A stretch of DNA of 64,000 bases from Punica granatum (taxonomy: Eukaryota > Streptophyta > Magnoliopsida > Myrtales > Lythraceae): NCBI RefSeq assembly GCF_007655135.1, contig NC_045129.1, forward strand, positions 34,411,122 through 34,475,121. The letters are read 5' to 3'. The notes beneath the pieces are model-generated. The model had not been told where the DNA came from. It did no database searches and saw only the letters and a program-made list of their open reading frames with translations. How positions within the stretch are numbered: position 1 is the stretch's first letter; each line of letters starts with the position of its first letter. Shown in pieces: positions 1 to 10,801 of this stretch. Position numbers and translations under genes: made by a program.

Positions 1-1700
1 TTCATCTCTGCATATAGATACGTAGCGTTGCTATCAACTCCAGCTCTTTGTTTAGAAGAGAAACTCAAGGTACCTTTTGTTCCCATATCCTCAATATATT
101 GTCCGTCTCTTTTGTTTCTGCAAGAGGCTAAATGTTGTAATCACAAAACATGACAGGAACTGCAGCACAAGCTCGAGTTGATGAATAAAGAACTACCACA
201 AGAACAAGGACATGATGAACTTTAAGGTGTCGGAGGTATATATTGTCCCAACAATGCTGACTGATCATCTCGACAGCCTCTTCATTTTCAAAAGGCGGTA
301 GACACCGGGACGAGTATGCAAATGCTTCTCCTTTAGACTTAATTGCTGCCTGAAAAGCCCTTGATTGTGCTGTTTTTCTTGAAGCAAAGACGAGAGATAC
401 ATAATAGGACCTAGCAAGTTACAGAATTTTGCCCAGACAAATCTGATTTTTTCCGCATCAACTATTGAGTTGTAGGACTTGCAACCGAACGTCACTTCTA
501 GTTGAGCTTAAATAGCACAGTATGTACCGTTACAATTAAACTGATAATTCATTTCTTGTTATCAGTCTGTTCGATATTCCTCCGGCAGTTTGCTGGACTG
601 TCTTCGTTTATCTTGTGGATCCTTAGCCGGCTATGGTTTGAGACATTGTGCATGCCTCATTTAATGCTGTGATCCTTCTTACCTGATTCCTCGGCTAAAT
701 TTCTAGTGAAATTTCGAGCCAAAAATTGACCATACGGGCCGAGACTTTTGCATAGGAATTCTTCTCGATTGGTCCTGCATTTTGGACTGGCAACTCCACT
801 GATGATGTCCTGCCCAAATTGTGTGAAAGACAAGCAGGAAATATGTCTGCTTCCAGAACCAAAGATTAGATTCTTGCAAGAACTTGAAAATCGTGCTCGA
901 AAACGAGTTCCAGAAACTAGGGGTCGATTTGCGCTGCAGATTCCGGAACTTTGCTTTGCTTTCATGATCCGAGCTGCAGAAGATAATGGGGTATCAACAT
1001 GGCCATGTCCGGAAGCAGCAAACCTTCTCAAGTAGAAGATTCGACTAGAACAAGCAGAAAGTCGAGAAATGTGCTTCACATCTTGAATAAGATTGTTCTT
1101 TCCAACCATCACATCCCTACAGCAACATTTCGACATCGGGTCACTGGCAGAGCATCTACTTAGGAAACAACACCTCGAATTAAAGAGAGTATATATCAGC
1201 TAGTTCACGGGACATACAGCTGCTGGTGAGCCGCCACCACAAAGATGGTAAGCTTCTGTTAGTTAGTTAGTCACACCACGGGCCAGCGATAAATGATATT
1301 ACTATTTCATAAAATACCTCCTCGTTAGCCTATTTAGACCGACTTATAGAGAGGGGGCATTCTATCCCGCTGCCCGCCGGGGCAAGTACGGGGCGCCCCG
1401 ACGCCTTTCTTTTTATATTTCATTGTCAAATAAATAAATAGATTTATTTTATCCTCTCAAAAATCAACAAACGGAACTGCTTTCTCTCTCTGTACTGTTT
1501 TCTCATTCAACTTCCCATACATTTCTCTTTCAAAGCTTTTACTTCTTCTTCTCAGTTTTCGCCGCATAACATTCTCACACTCAAAACTCTCCTCTTCCGT
1601 CCCATTCCCATTCACATTCCACAAACAATCTCCATTGATCAATCATTCGAACTCGAAACTCCTCGAATTCACTCGGCTTGATCCAGTTGCACACGTCGAA
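1..1700. other. Unassigned region upstream of the pyruvate kinase gene
   Basis: No gene could be assigned here. Open frames exist on both strands: a 95-codon plus-strand frame at 748-1035, a 159-codon minus-strand frame at 657-1136, and a 76-codon minus-strand frame at 265-495. None matches a family I recognise. On the plus strand, plausible coding-like text moves between frames near 990-1035, where a frame starting at an ATG around 1000 overlaps the end of the 748-1035 frame. That could be a decayed gene, an unrecognised exon or a non-coding RNA. Positions 1450-1640 are pyrimidine-rich, as in a plant 5' leader, and probably belong to the pyruvate kinase transcript. Confidence 0.4.
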
Positions 1701-1732
1701 AGATCCGGAAGAGCACATATATATACTAGGAG

Positions 1733-3961
1733 ATGGACCAGGTGAGAGGGGCCGTGCCTGAGATCGAGAGGAGGCCAAAGACAAAGATCGTGTGCACTCT
1801 GGGCCCCGTCTCAAGGTCCATCCCGATGATCGAGAAGCTCCTGAAGGCGGGCATGAATGTGGCGCGCTTCAACTTCTCCCACGGGTCCCATGAGTACCAC
1901 CAGGAGACCCTAAACAATCTCCGGCAGGCCATGGAGAACACCGGCATCCTCTGTGCCGTCATGCTCGATACCAAGGTCCATGGTCATCTCAACACTAAAC
2001 AGCTCCCATGACAAGCGTTTCCTTTCATTCCATCCGAAAATTAATCCTCAATAAAATCTGTACTACAATGTGATCCCCGGATATACAAGTGGATCCAACA
2101 TATTCATCATCGGTTGTCAGCATACTGAATACTCGTTCTTCAAGTTCTTGTATCGCTCCTGTTCGCATATATTCAGCAGTAAAGTCGCCATCTACCTTAG
2201 ATCCCGGATCCTCGGAGCGAATTCCTATCAATCTGCTTTTCGTTCTTCTCTTTGTCAGAATGATATCAGCAGATGTTTTGTCTGTCTTATTACTAATTTT
2301 AGCATGTTCCTTTGAACCATCTTAGGATGCTGATAATTCTGTTATGTCCCCTGCTGTCGATTAAGGCACTTTGCTTGTTGAAAATAGAGAATTTCATTGA
2401 AATCAGGAGAATGCTAGGTTGAAAATTTCAAGGGAAGTTCTGAGGTTCATGTGACGATCGTGAATTTCGATCGTATGTGTTGAAAGAATACGGAAAACGA
2501 TCTCATGACCAGCAAGCTAACCTGCCGGACAGTGCATACCTGTGCCTTTTCTAACCATGTATTGGCCATTCTGATAGGGTCCGGAAATTCGAACTGGGTT
2601 CCTGAAAGACGGGAAGCCTATCCAACTCAATCAGGGCCAAGAAATCACCATCTCGACTGACTACAGCATAAAGGGAGACGAGAACACGATAAGCATGAGT
2701 TACAAGAGGTTGCCCGAGGATGTGAAGCCAGGAAGTGCCATCCTCTGCGCTGACGGGACGATCTCCCTCACGGTTCTGTCCTGTGACGCGAAGGCGGGGA
2801 TGGTTCAGTGCCGGTGTGAGAACAGCGCGCTTCTTGGCGAGAGGAAGAACGTCAACCTCCCCGGCGTTATAGTCGACCTCCCGACCCTGACAGACAAGGA
2901 CAAGGAGGACATTCTGCAGTGGGGAGTCCCTAACAAGATAGACATGATCGCTCTCTCGTTTGTCAGGAAAGGTTCCGATCTCGTAGAGGTCCGGAATGTG
3001 CTCGGCAAGCACTCGGAGGACATCCTTCTTATGTCGAAGGTAACCTGACAGCTACAGGATTAGGCCTTCTCGATTTAGCATTTTCAAAGTCTGCGAAAAC
3101 TAATTTACAACATTATAATCCATGTTTTAATCTGGTCTCGATTGGTAGGTCGAGAATCAAGAGGGAGTGGCCAACTTCGATGATATCCTCGCAAACACGG
3201 ATGCATTCATGGTGGCCCGAGGTGACCTCGGGATGGAGATCCCCATCGAAAAGATATTCCTGGCCCAGAAGGTGATGATCTGCAAGTGCAACATCCGGGG
3301 GAAGCCCGTGGTGACTGCAACCCAGATGTTAGAATCGATGATCAAATCTCCCCGTCCAACCCGGGCCGAAGCCACTGATGTGGCCAATGCAGTTCTCGAC
3401 GGAACAGACTGTGTGATGCTGAGTGGTGAGACAGCTGCTGGAGCCTACCCGGAGCTTGCCGTTAGGACGATGGCTCGAATTTGTGTGGAGGCAGAGAGCA
3501 CAGTCGACTACGGGATTGTGTTCAAGAGGATAATGCAGCACTCGCCTGTGCCCATGAGCCCTCTTGAAAGCCTGGCCTCTTCGGCTGTCCGAACTGCCAA
3601 CTCTGCGAAAGCCACCCTCATCCTGGTCCTCACGAGGGGCGGGACCACTGCAAAGCTCGTCGCAAAGTACAGGCCAGAGATGCCAATACTATCCGTGGTC
3701 GTTCCCGAGATCAAGACAGATTCCTTTGATTGGTCCCTCAGTGGCGTGTCTCCGGCCAAACACAGCCTCATTGTCCGGGGACTGGTTCCTGTCTTGTGCG
3801 GGGGGTCTTCAAGGGCTTCAAATGAAGAAACTACAGAGCAAGCTCTCGAGTTCGCCACTCAATATGCTAAGACTAAGGGGCTCTGCAAATCCGGGGATGC
3901 TGTCGTGGCTCTGCATCGGGTCGGGATGGCATCGGTGATCAAAATCGTGACAGTTAAGTGA
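1733..3961 (+). CDS. Pyruvate kinase, cytosolic type
   Basis: Pyruvate kinase converts phosphoenolpyruvate and ADP to pyruvate and ATP in the last step of glycolysis. Three exons join in frame: 1733-1975, 2578-3039 and 3149-3961, all with GT-AG introns, giving 505 residues, the usual size of plant cytosolic isoforms. The N-terminal active-site segment ARFNFSHGSHEYH lies near residues 44-56 and DTKGPEIRTG spans the first splice junction. The catalytic lysine context LLMSKVENQEG spans the second junction, followed by the metal/substrate motif MVARGDLGMEIP and by ATQMLESMIKSPRPTRAE. There is no N-terminal transit peptide, which argues for the cytosolic rather than the plastid form. The ATG at 1733 was chosen because it opens the conserved frame shortly before RPKTKIVCTLGP. 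The regulatory C-terminal domain is complete and ends KIVTVK before TGA. Confidence 0.95.
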
Positions 3962-5010
3962 CATTCAGCTTCCAAGTGCTGCCTTCTAATGTCTCTTCCC
4001 GGAAAACCCGCCGCACACATGTTTTTACGGAGAAATGCATATTACCTATAGATGATACTACTCTTTAAGTCATTATGTTTTGCTATTACAAGAACCATTA
4101 TATGCTTCCCGTTTTAACAGGAACTGTCCTATTCCTAGTGTTAAATTCTGGCATCGGAACTCGGTGCTAGTCCTTTTCTCATCCCGATTTGCCAGGCCGA
4201 TGAGCACATCAACAAAGTATACGAAACCGATCTCCTTCCTACAGGGTCAACAGCCTCTGCCCAGAGTTTCTACCTCCAACATGCTCCACTCCTTAAAAGA
4301 CACAGCCATTCCGTGCATCATATTGCAAAGGCTCCAAAACATGTCCTCCTCAGAGCACAGTATAGCAATCAAATCAAACTCCTAAAAGTGCTAAAAACAT
4401 TTCCATAGGAAACTACAATGAAACATCGTAAGAGAATAACAAACTATTCGATAGGCTTTCCGTCCATTCACACACAGGCTTACTCAAGCCTGTGGATGAA
4501 GTAGCGGAGGCCCCCTTCAAAGTTCTCAACCACATTCTCATAAGATAATATTCCAAAATACAATCAGTTAGGTAAGCAAGTGCTGGCGATCTAACCCAAT
4601 AAACCTTACTTTATTCCACAACCCAACCATAAAAGAAGTGACGATAGAGACATGGCAACACCTGTGCACAACTTCGTGTTTGGCGATTTCATGGAAAGAA
4701 TATGAGTCAAGACATTGCATATTCCCAATCAAACATCATCATTAGCATATATGGCTACGGCAAACAAACCAGAGTAAGATCTACAGTATCGGTGGGTAAT
4801 TATTGTACAAAGGGAAGATGGGATAGCAGAAGCATCAACAAAATCATGTACAGAATTGCAAACTGTCCAAATATACTAACTTCGTGCAGGAAGATTCCAA
4901 TTCTTTAAGCAAATACTATGTACATATGCAACTTTTTGAGACCTTAAAGCAACACGGAGAAAACGCTAATTTACTGGGACTTGGCCGGGGGAAAGAAAAA
5001 AGAAACACGC
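3962..5010. other. Convergent intergenic space, 3' UTRs
   Basis: This stretch lies between the stop of the plus-strand pyruvate kinase and the stop of the minus-strand RING gene, so it should hold both 3' UTRs and poly(A) signals. Small frames at 4080-4385 and 4702-4908 have no recognisable protein content. I see no RNA gene or mobile element. Confidence 0.5.
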
Positions 5011-6294
5011 TCAGTTCTCATCACCTTGTGAAGTGCGGTCAGGAGGACTTCCAGCTGATGAAGAAGATGAAGATGCGGTAGAATTCCCTTCGCTCGACCT
5101 TGAGGAAGAGAAGAAGCCCTGGAAAGGCCATCTAATCGAAAACCTTCTGCCGTTCCCGTTTCTCCCTTCCTCGTCTCCCTCATCACTGCTACCATGTCCA
5201 CCTTCGCTCTCTCTTTCCCTCTCCCTCTCCCTCTCCCTCTCTCTTTCCCTCTCCCTCTCCCTCTCCCTCTCCCTCTCCCTCTCTCTTTCCCTCTCCCTCT
5301 CCATCTCTCTTTCCATTGCCCTCTCCCTCTCCCTATCTCTTCCATTACTTCCACTACTGGATGCATCAGAATCGAGCTTGGACTCATCAGAAGGCAACTG
5401 AAACCGGCAAATGGGGCATGAACTATGCAGCTCGAGCCAAGGCAGTATACAACCAGGGTGGAACCTATGTTTACAGGGCATCTCCTTCGCTTCTGATCCA
5501 ATCCCGAAATCATCCAAACACACAGAGCACTGCAAGTTCTCCTCAATGGTTACAGTGGGCATCGCTTCAACTGCCTCTTTCTGAGCAGGCGGGGTTCCAT
5601 ACCTATTGGGATCGTTCTCTGCTAAATGCTGCAACAGCAAATCTAAGCCAGGCCCAACAAAGTAGTCCCCAAGCGAACCGATTGAGTTTGAGTTCTGGGT
5701 TGAATCACTGGAGGAGCCTCCTCGAATGATGATGGTCTGGTTGAAAGGGTTTATCATGATCACGGCCTCTCTCTCCCTATCCCTGTCCCGGTTCCTATCT
5801 CTATCATTATCACCTTCTCTATCTCCATCTCTGTCCCGATCCACAGTTTCATATTCAGCAGCCATGCTGGCTCTGATGTTCTGAAGCAGCTGCAGTATAG
5901 TGGTGGAGTTCCTCCTCCTCCTCCGGATGATTGACTCGATCTCTCGAGCCAATTCAGTTTCTCCCTCACGGCGGGACTCTCCATCTTCGCGCTCATCCTC
6001 ATCATCGCCGTCGTCGTCGTCGTCAAACCCCAGACGTCTGAGCCTCCTCCGGCGACGGGGGCTACCCATCATGCCGAGCAAGATCGGGGCCCAGAGGGAG
6101 AGCGCCCGGTCCGACCCAAAATCGGAGTCGGAGTCCCGTTGGCCGTCCCAAGCCGGGCCGCCGGCCATTTCTTCAACGAAGCCACAGTCACAGAGGGGGC
6201 ATTTCGGCTCAATCTCGAAAACACCAGGATTCACAATCTGGCTGCACATGTGGCACCAATACCTCGCAGACGCCGCTTCTTCCATATTATACAA
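5011..6294 (-). CDS. Zinc-ribbon / RING-H2 E3 ubiquitin ligase
   Basis: Intronless 427-residue frame. The N-terminus carries a CxxC...CxxC zinc ribbon (C14, C17, C32, C35; WCHMC and CPLCDC), typical of the plant RING1/RZF-like ligases that start MEEA..RYWCHMC. A canonical RING-H2 domain lies at residues 256-296 with ligands C256, C259, C274, H276, H279, C282, C293 and C296, and a tryptophan in the E2-binding position (LPWLELH). Such proteins transfer ubiquitin from an E2 to substrates; the substrate cannot be inferred. The middle is acidic and Arg/Asp-rich. Residues about 319-364 form an almost pure Arg-Glu dipeptide run encoded by a CT/TCC-rich microsatellite. A second in-frame Met at residue 4 is an equally good start and matches family N-termini better. 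The C-terminus is Ser/Gly-rich. Confidence 0.9.
   Translation of the reverse strand: MYNMEEAASARYWCHMCSQIVNPGVFEIEPKCPLCDCGFVEEMAGGPAWDGQRDSDSDFGSDRALSLWAPILLGMMGSPRRRRRLRRLGFDDDDDGDDEDEREDGESRREGETELAREIESIIRRRRRNSTTILQLLQNIRASMAAEYETVDRDRDGDREGDNDRDRNRDRDREREAVIMINPFNQTIIIRGGSSSDSTQNSNSIGSLGDYFVGPGLDLLLQHLAENDPNRYGTPPAQKEAVEAMPTVTIEENLQCSVCLDDFGIGSEAKEMPCKHRFHPGCILPWLELHSSCPICRFQLPSDESKLDSDASSSGSNGRDRERERAMEREMERERERERERERERERERERERERERERERESEGGHGSSDEGDEEGRNGNGRRFSIRWPFQGFFSSSRSSEGNSTASSSSSSAGSPPDRTSQGDEN
5205..5332. repeat. Coding (CTCCCT)n-like microsatellite in the RING gene
   Basis: Plus-strand text is an imperfect array of ctccct/ctctct hexamers. Read on the coding minus strand it gives alternating Arg and Glu residues. 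It keeps frame because the unit is six bases, so slippage would add or remove whole Arg-Glu pairs. It explains the long Leu-Ser frames seen on the opposite strand. Confidence 0.9.
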
Positions 6295-8054
6295 CTCTCC
6301 TAACTTCTATTCCTCAGCTATGCTTCCTGTAATTATATACACATAAAACAAACGGACAAGATCAAGAATTCAAGAACAAGACGTTCATCCCATCCCGCCG
6401 TTGACCGGAACAGGGAGGAAGACCCTGTTCCTCTTCCCTTCCACACCCCAATATTACACGCCCAAAAAAAGAATTTGACCCGTGATTATGAAGGACCAAC
6501 CCCTCCCCACAAGATGAACAGATCATTGTTTTGCTTACCGGAAATGAAAGGATCGGTAAGAAGAACAAGCAGCAGCAGCTACAGAGGAACCCTAAAACAT
6601 GGAGATCCAGAAATCGGTGTCGAACCTTGGAAAAACCCAGGACCCAGCTCGCAGATCAGCTGACGGAGGCGGGATTCGACCCTGAAAGAGGCGTTTATAT
6701 TGCAAACGGGGTGCGGCGCGGGCTATGGGGTTAGGTGGAAAGCCTTAAATGGGATGGCGCCGGGATTGAGCAGAAGAAGCATCTGGAACCATCATTCATT
6801 CATACAATACATAAAAAAAGGGCATGAGTTTCATTTCAGGGAATTTAGGTTGGATTTCGAAGAAGAAGAAGAAGAATTGACTTACCATACATAAGATTTG
6901 TGGAGAAGGAAGGATTTGACACGCAATACAAAGAAGAAGGTAACAAAATAAGAAACGAATTTTTGAAATAATGAAAAAGAAAAAGAAAAAGAATACTGGA
7001 GATTATGCCATAGAGAGAGAGAGTACCCGCAGGTTTGGGTTAGGGATCTGAGGATTTTTCACGATTTTTTTCCTTTTTGTTTCTCCATCTTTTTTTTTTT
7101 GTGTGTGTATAGAATAGAATAAAAAAAATAAAATTTTGGTTTCTGAATTTTAATGGTGAAGAGGGAATGAAAGTGAGATGGTAAAAAGGAAAGAATACGG
7201 CAATGGCTTTTGGTGAGAAAGTTTTGTTCGTAAATAGTACACGCAATAAAATTTATTTTATCTATCTTAACAACGGATGTCATAAATTTACGAGGTTATG
7301 AACTCATATATTCTATAATTTCATCGAATTCTCAAATTCATTATATGTTTTAAAAATTACTTAAATATCGTACGGTTTATATTAGGTTCTAAATCTATTC
7401 CTCAGTCAATTTATCCGTTAATGAAATGTAAATATGCTCTAAACCTATCTCATAATTTTAATTTTTTCTCAAATCTATCTCATGATTTTTAATTTTTTTC
7501 TCAAATCTATCTTATAGTTTTAATTTTTTCTCAAATTTATCACGGGTAAAGGGCCACAGTGGCAATAATAGACTTACTTACGTTTCACGTCAGCAACACC
7601 TTTAAATGTTGACGGAACATATAACGGCGGAATATATTTGGAATCAAATGTAAATTATGAGATATTTGAGTAATTTTTAAAGTATAAGGTAAATTTAAAA
7701 ATTCGATAAAATCATAAAATATATTATTCTAAATTTATAAGGACCTCATGTTCATGAGGACCCCTAAATTTATAACGACCTCATGCTCACGATATACTCG
7801 TGGCACAAAATAATCCCTTTTTTTTAGGCACAAAGACAAACTAATCCCCATTCCCACTTTCTTTCTCTCTTTGAGGGGCAAAAATTAGACGTGCCTTTTC
7901 CTTTTTTCGTTATGTGGGATGGAATGGAAAGTAATGTGCCGTGGCGGAGTTGCTCCCACTCATCAGTCCCACACTATTGCAATTTCCCGATTTTTTTTTA
8001 TGTTTATTCATAAAAATAACAATTGAAACCCCTAAATATTTAATTTTTAGTAGG
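6295..8054. other. RING gene 5' flank and AT-rich intergenic DNA
   Basis: Positions 6295-7030 are the likely 5' UTR and promoter of the minus-strand RING gene. They contain GAAGAAGAA and GAGAGAGAG stretches at 6860-6885 and 7010-7022. From about 7280 to 7800 there is a degenerate inverted repeat: text like 'aaatttataaggacctcatg' near 7740 and 7770 answers 'cataaatttacgaggttatgaactc' near 7280. Its left part holds three to four tandem copies of a roughly 31-bp unit (ctcaaatctatctcatgatt variants, 7437-7545). I read this as a decayed foldback element. No gene was found. Confidence 0.5.
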
Positions 8055-8063
8055 ATTTATCGG

Positions 8064-8443
8064 GGTAAATTACACAAAAAAAACTTTAAACTTTTACTTT
8101 TGTCTCAATTTTGACACTAATTTTTATTTTTGAACATAAAAAATCTCAATTTTTATTTTCGTATCGAATATCGCACACTATTTGCCTTCCATCACATTTT
8201 TCATCTAATTGCTTTTGTGGATTATGCCAATAAAAAAGTGACACATATAATATTATTTTTAGAAAAATAAAAAATGAACCCTTTATTTTTCTTAATTTCG
8301 CAAACTTGCATCAACTATCTCCCTTCGCAGCCCCTCTCTAATGCAATTCACTCTCTCTCATCTCCCTCCTTTCTCTCCTCTCCCCATCTGCCACCAATGC
8401 TTTCGTCACCACCTGTCTTTTTTCTCCTTTCAGCTTCCACCTT

Positions 8444-8477
<34 letters not shown>

Positions 8478-9359
8478 GCAGTATATGTGTACGTCAAATC
8501 AGAGGGTCTCAAGGGAGGTGAGGGGAGCTATGTGATGAGAGTTGTCGACCAACACAACCACTGATATGAAATGAATCATTATTCGGTTCATGAGAAATTT
8601 TGTTGAGTCTTAATACTTAGAATAATGTTCATTGATGATTGTAAGCTGAAATTTGAAAAATATAAATGCCCAGAAAATATTAAAAGTGTGACCTATGTCG
8701 AACCCTTTGAGCATGGCTACCATGGCATCCCTCTTTTCCGTCCCAAGAACAAGGAGCTCTCTGGAGTTCATAATTGATCTTCTTAGACCAATGAAGTCTC
8801 ATCTAAAACAATGTCTCTTTTTGTCCTTCCTCATTGTCGCTCACGATAGGGGTCCTCCAAACTTTCTTGGAGGAAAAAGCTAAGGTCGATGGGAAACATT
8901 CCCAACTTATTGAGCTGCCTCAATTATAGATTTATCTGTGTTTAGAATTTGAATATCTAAAATCCCAAAGCTTAGTGTCCTATGATCACTAATATCATAA
9001 TCAAGAGGTGTTACACGGAGGAAACAAAGGGGAAAGAAAGGAGAGAGAGTTGCATAAGGGAGGGGCTGGAGAGGGGATAGTTAGGGCAAGTTTGCAAAAT
9101 TAAGAATAATAAGGAGTTCATTTTTTTTAAAAGATAATATTACGTATGTCACTTTTTCATTGGTTAATCGGGATCCATTTGACGGTGTTACATTCACATA
9201 AGCAATTAGACGAAAAATGTGACAAAAGACAAACAACGTGCCGTATTTGAAATGAAAACAAAAATTTAAAATTTTTTATGCCAAAAATGAAAAATAGTGT
9301 CAAAACTAAGACAAAAGTGAATTTTTTTTTGGGTATAATTTACCCTTTTTTATAAAGTC
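8064..9359. mobile_element. MULE-like foldback element with long TIRs
   Basis: The two ends are long inverted repeats, roughly 8064-8420 and 9000-9359. For example, ttcgcaaacttgcatcaact near 8298 is answered by the complement of agttagggcaagtttgcaaa near 9080. The outer ends read ggtaaattacac on the left and ggtataatttaccc on the right, the latter followed by about 14 extra bases. The exact 9-mer ATTTATCGG flanks both sides (8055-8063 and 9360-9368), which fits the 9-bp target duplication of Mutator-like elements. The interior (about 0.6 kb) has no recognisable transposase, so the element is non-autonomous. It contains a 30-base run of C. Confidence 0.65.
8446..8475. repeat. 30-base poly-C tract
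   Basis: Thirty consecutive C residues on the plus strand, preceded by a pyrimidine-rich stretch (8340-8445), inside the foldback element. The exact length is prone to sequencing and assembly error. Confidence 0.8.
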
Positions 9360-9368
9360 ATTTATCGG

Positions 9369-10156
9369 TGCATAGATGCTGGATGACGTCCATAGTCGAG
9401 AAATTGTCATCCCATGCTCTGATCAACAGACCCCTTGGTTAATCTCCTCTTTGCAAAATCCATAGTTTTACAAAGAAAATGAGACCAAAAATCATGTAAT
9501 TTCACTAAATGGATAAGGTGATTTCTTTTTTGGAAAAAGTGGGAGATATTATAAGTATAATAATAATTAATTAGTGGGAAAGTAAATCTCGTATTTCTGG
9601 TGTCAGCATCTTATTGCGTTTACAAACATCAGACCTCCTCAAACCCCAATATTGTTGATTGAATGAATGACATTATTCCTCGCGTGCTATGGAAGGACAT
9701 ATCTGTCTAGGGGAGGTAGAGATGAGAGGAGAGTTGGACTTTGCGGAGGCCGAGACGACGCGCAAGCAACACGTGACAGCCCCGCAATTTTTTAATTTTC
9801 CATATTAGAAAATTTTTAATTAGTCAATTTATAATCAATTAAATCAATTCTGACGATAAGTCACGACCTGCCTACCTGCTTGAATTATCATAGCCAGCGG
9901 CTAGCGCGGGACAATCCACCTTTTCCACGTTGAAAGGGTTTCATAAATAAATAAATAAATAAAATTCTTTTATAAGAAAACAATTATTTGAAAAAAAAAA
10001 AGAAGAAAACAGAAGCACATTCAAAATTTAACTATGACTCCCATGCACAAATTCTGCGTGGAAGAGAGAGTCATGCTAATTGCTATGTATTAACTATTAA
10101 CATATATCAATGTATGTATATAAATATATAAATCCATGACATTAGCATATGCATTA

Positions 10157-10192
<36 letters not shown>

Positions 10193-10801
10193 AAATTTAA
10201 GAGATTAACTAATTGAGGCAGCTGTTGAATATACTACTTACAGACTACCAGCAGCGAGAAAACAAGAAAGGAATTTCAGTTTGGAGGCTCTCTCATCCAA
10301 GTTATGCACCAGCGGATGATCTCCGTTGGTACTGGTAAGAAAGCTGGAGGCAGTGCGGGCATGATGCGGCATCCGATCCGGGCTGTGAGATCGGCAGAAC
10401 TGTCAATTCGAGTTTTCCATGGAGTAGAGGAAGCAGCTTTGTAGAAACTGACCCCGCGTGTTACTTCAATCCTTTCCCTTCATTTTCCATAGAAACTGAC
10501 TCCGCACTGTTACTTCAAACTTGACCTTAATTGTCCGACTTACGGGACAAGTCTACGTGATCCATCCTTTTATCTCCTCAACCTCTTTTTTACCAATAAC
10601 AATGACCCCAACGACCCCAAGAGTCGAGATTGGTAACTGTACAAGGTCAATCACTTCGCTCCCGAATGACTTCTCGAGATTGGTAACTGTACAAGGTCAA
10701 TCACGTCGCTCCTGAATGACTTCTGGACCAGTATGGGAAAGCTCGAAGATGCGGAGGGTGGGAAAATAGGAATTTCATGTGACAAGCTGGACGTTCCCAG
10801 G
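9369..10801. other. Intergenic DNA with small repeats, 3' flank of the AGTRAP-like gene
   Basis: AT-rich sequence with an (aaat)n run near 9943-9962 and a (taa)n microsatellite at 10157-10190. Positions 10444-10520 hold two imperfect copies, 48 bp apart, of a segment starting agaaactgac. Positions 10625-10724 hold a near-perfect 50-bp tandem duplication. The last few hundred bases are the probable 3' UTR of the minus-strand gene ending at 10802. No other gene is evident. Confidence 0.5.
10625..10724. repeat. 50-bp tandem duplication
   Basis: Two adjacent 50-bp copies, 10625-10674 and 10675-10724, each starting cgagattggtaactgtacaa and ending gaatgacttct. They differ at only two positions, which points to a recent duplication. 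They lie just past the stop codon of the minus-strand AGTRAP-like gene, probably in its 3' UTR. Confidence 0.85.

Noticed and set aside
5033..5401. Plus-strand frame rich in Leu-Ser repeats across the RING gene
   Set aside because: It is the antisense reading of the Arg-Glu microsatellite; the minus strand encodes intact zinc-ribbon and RING domains.
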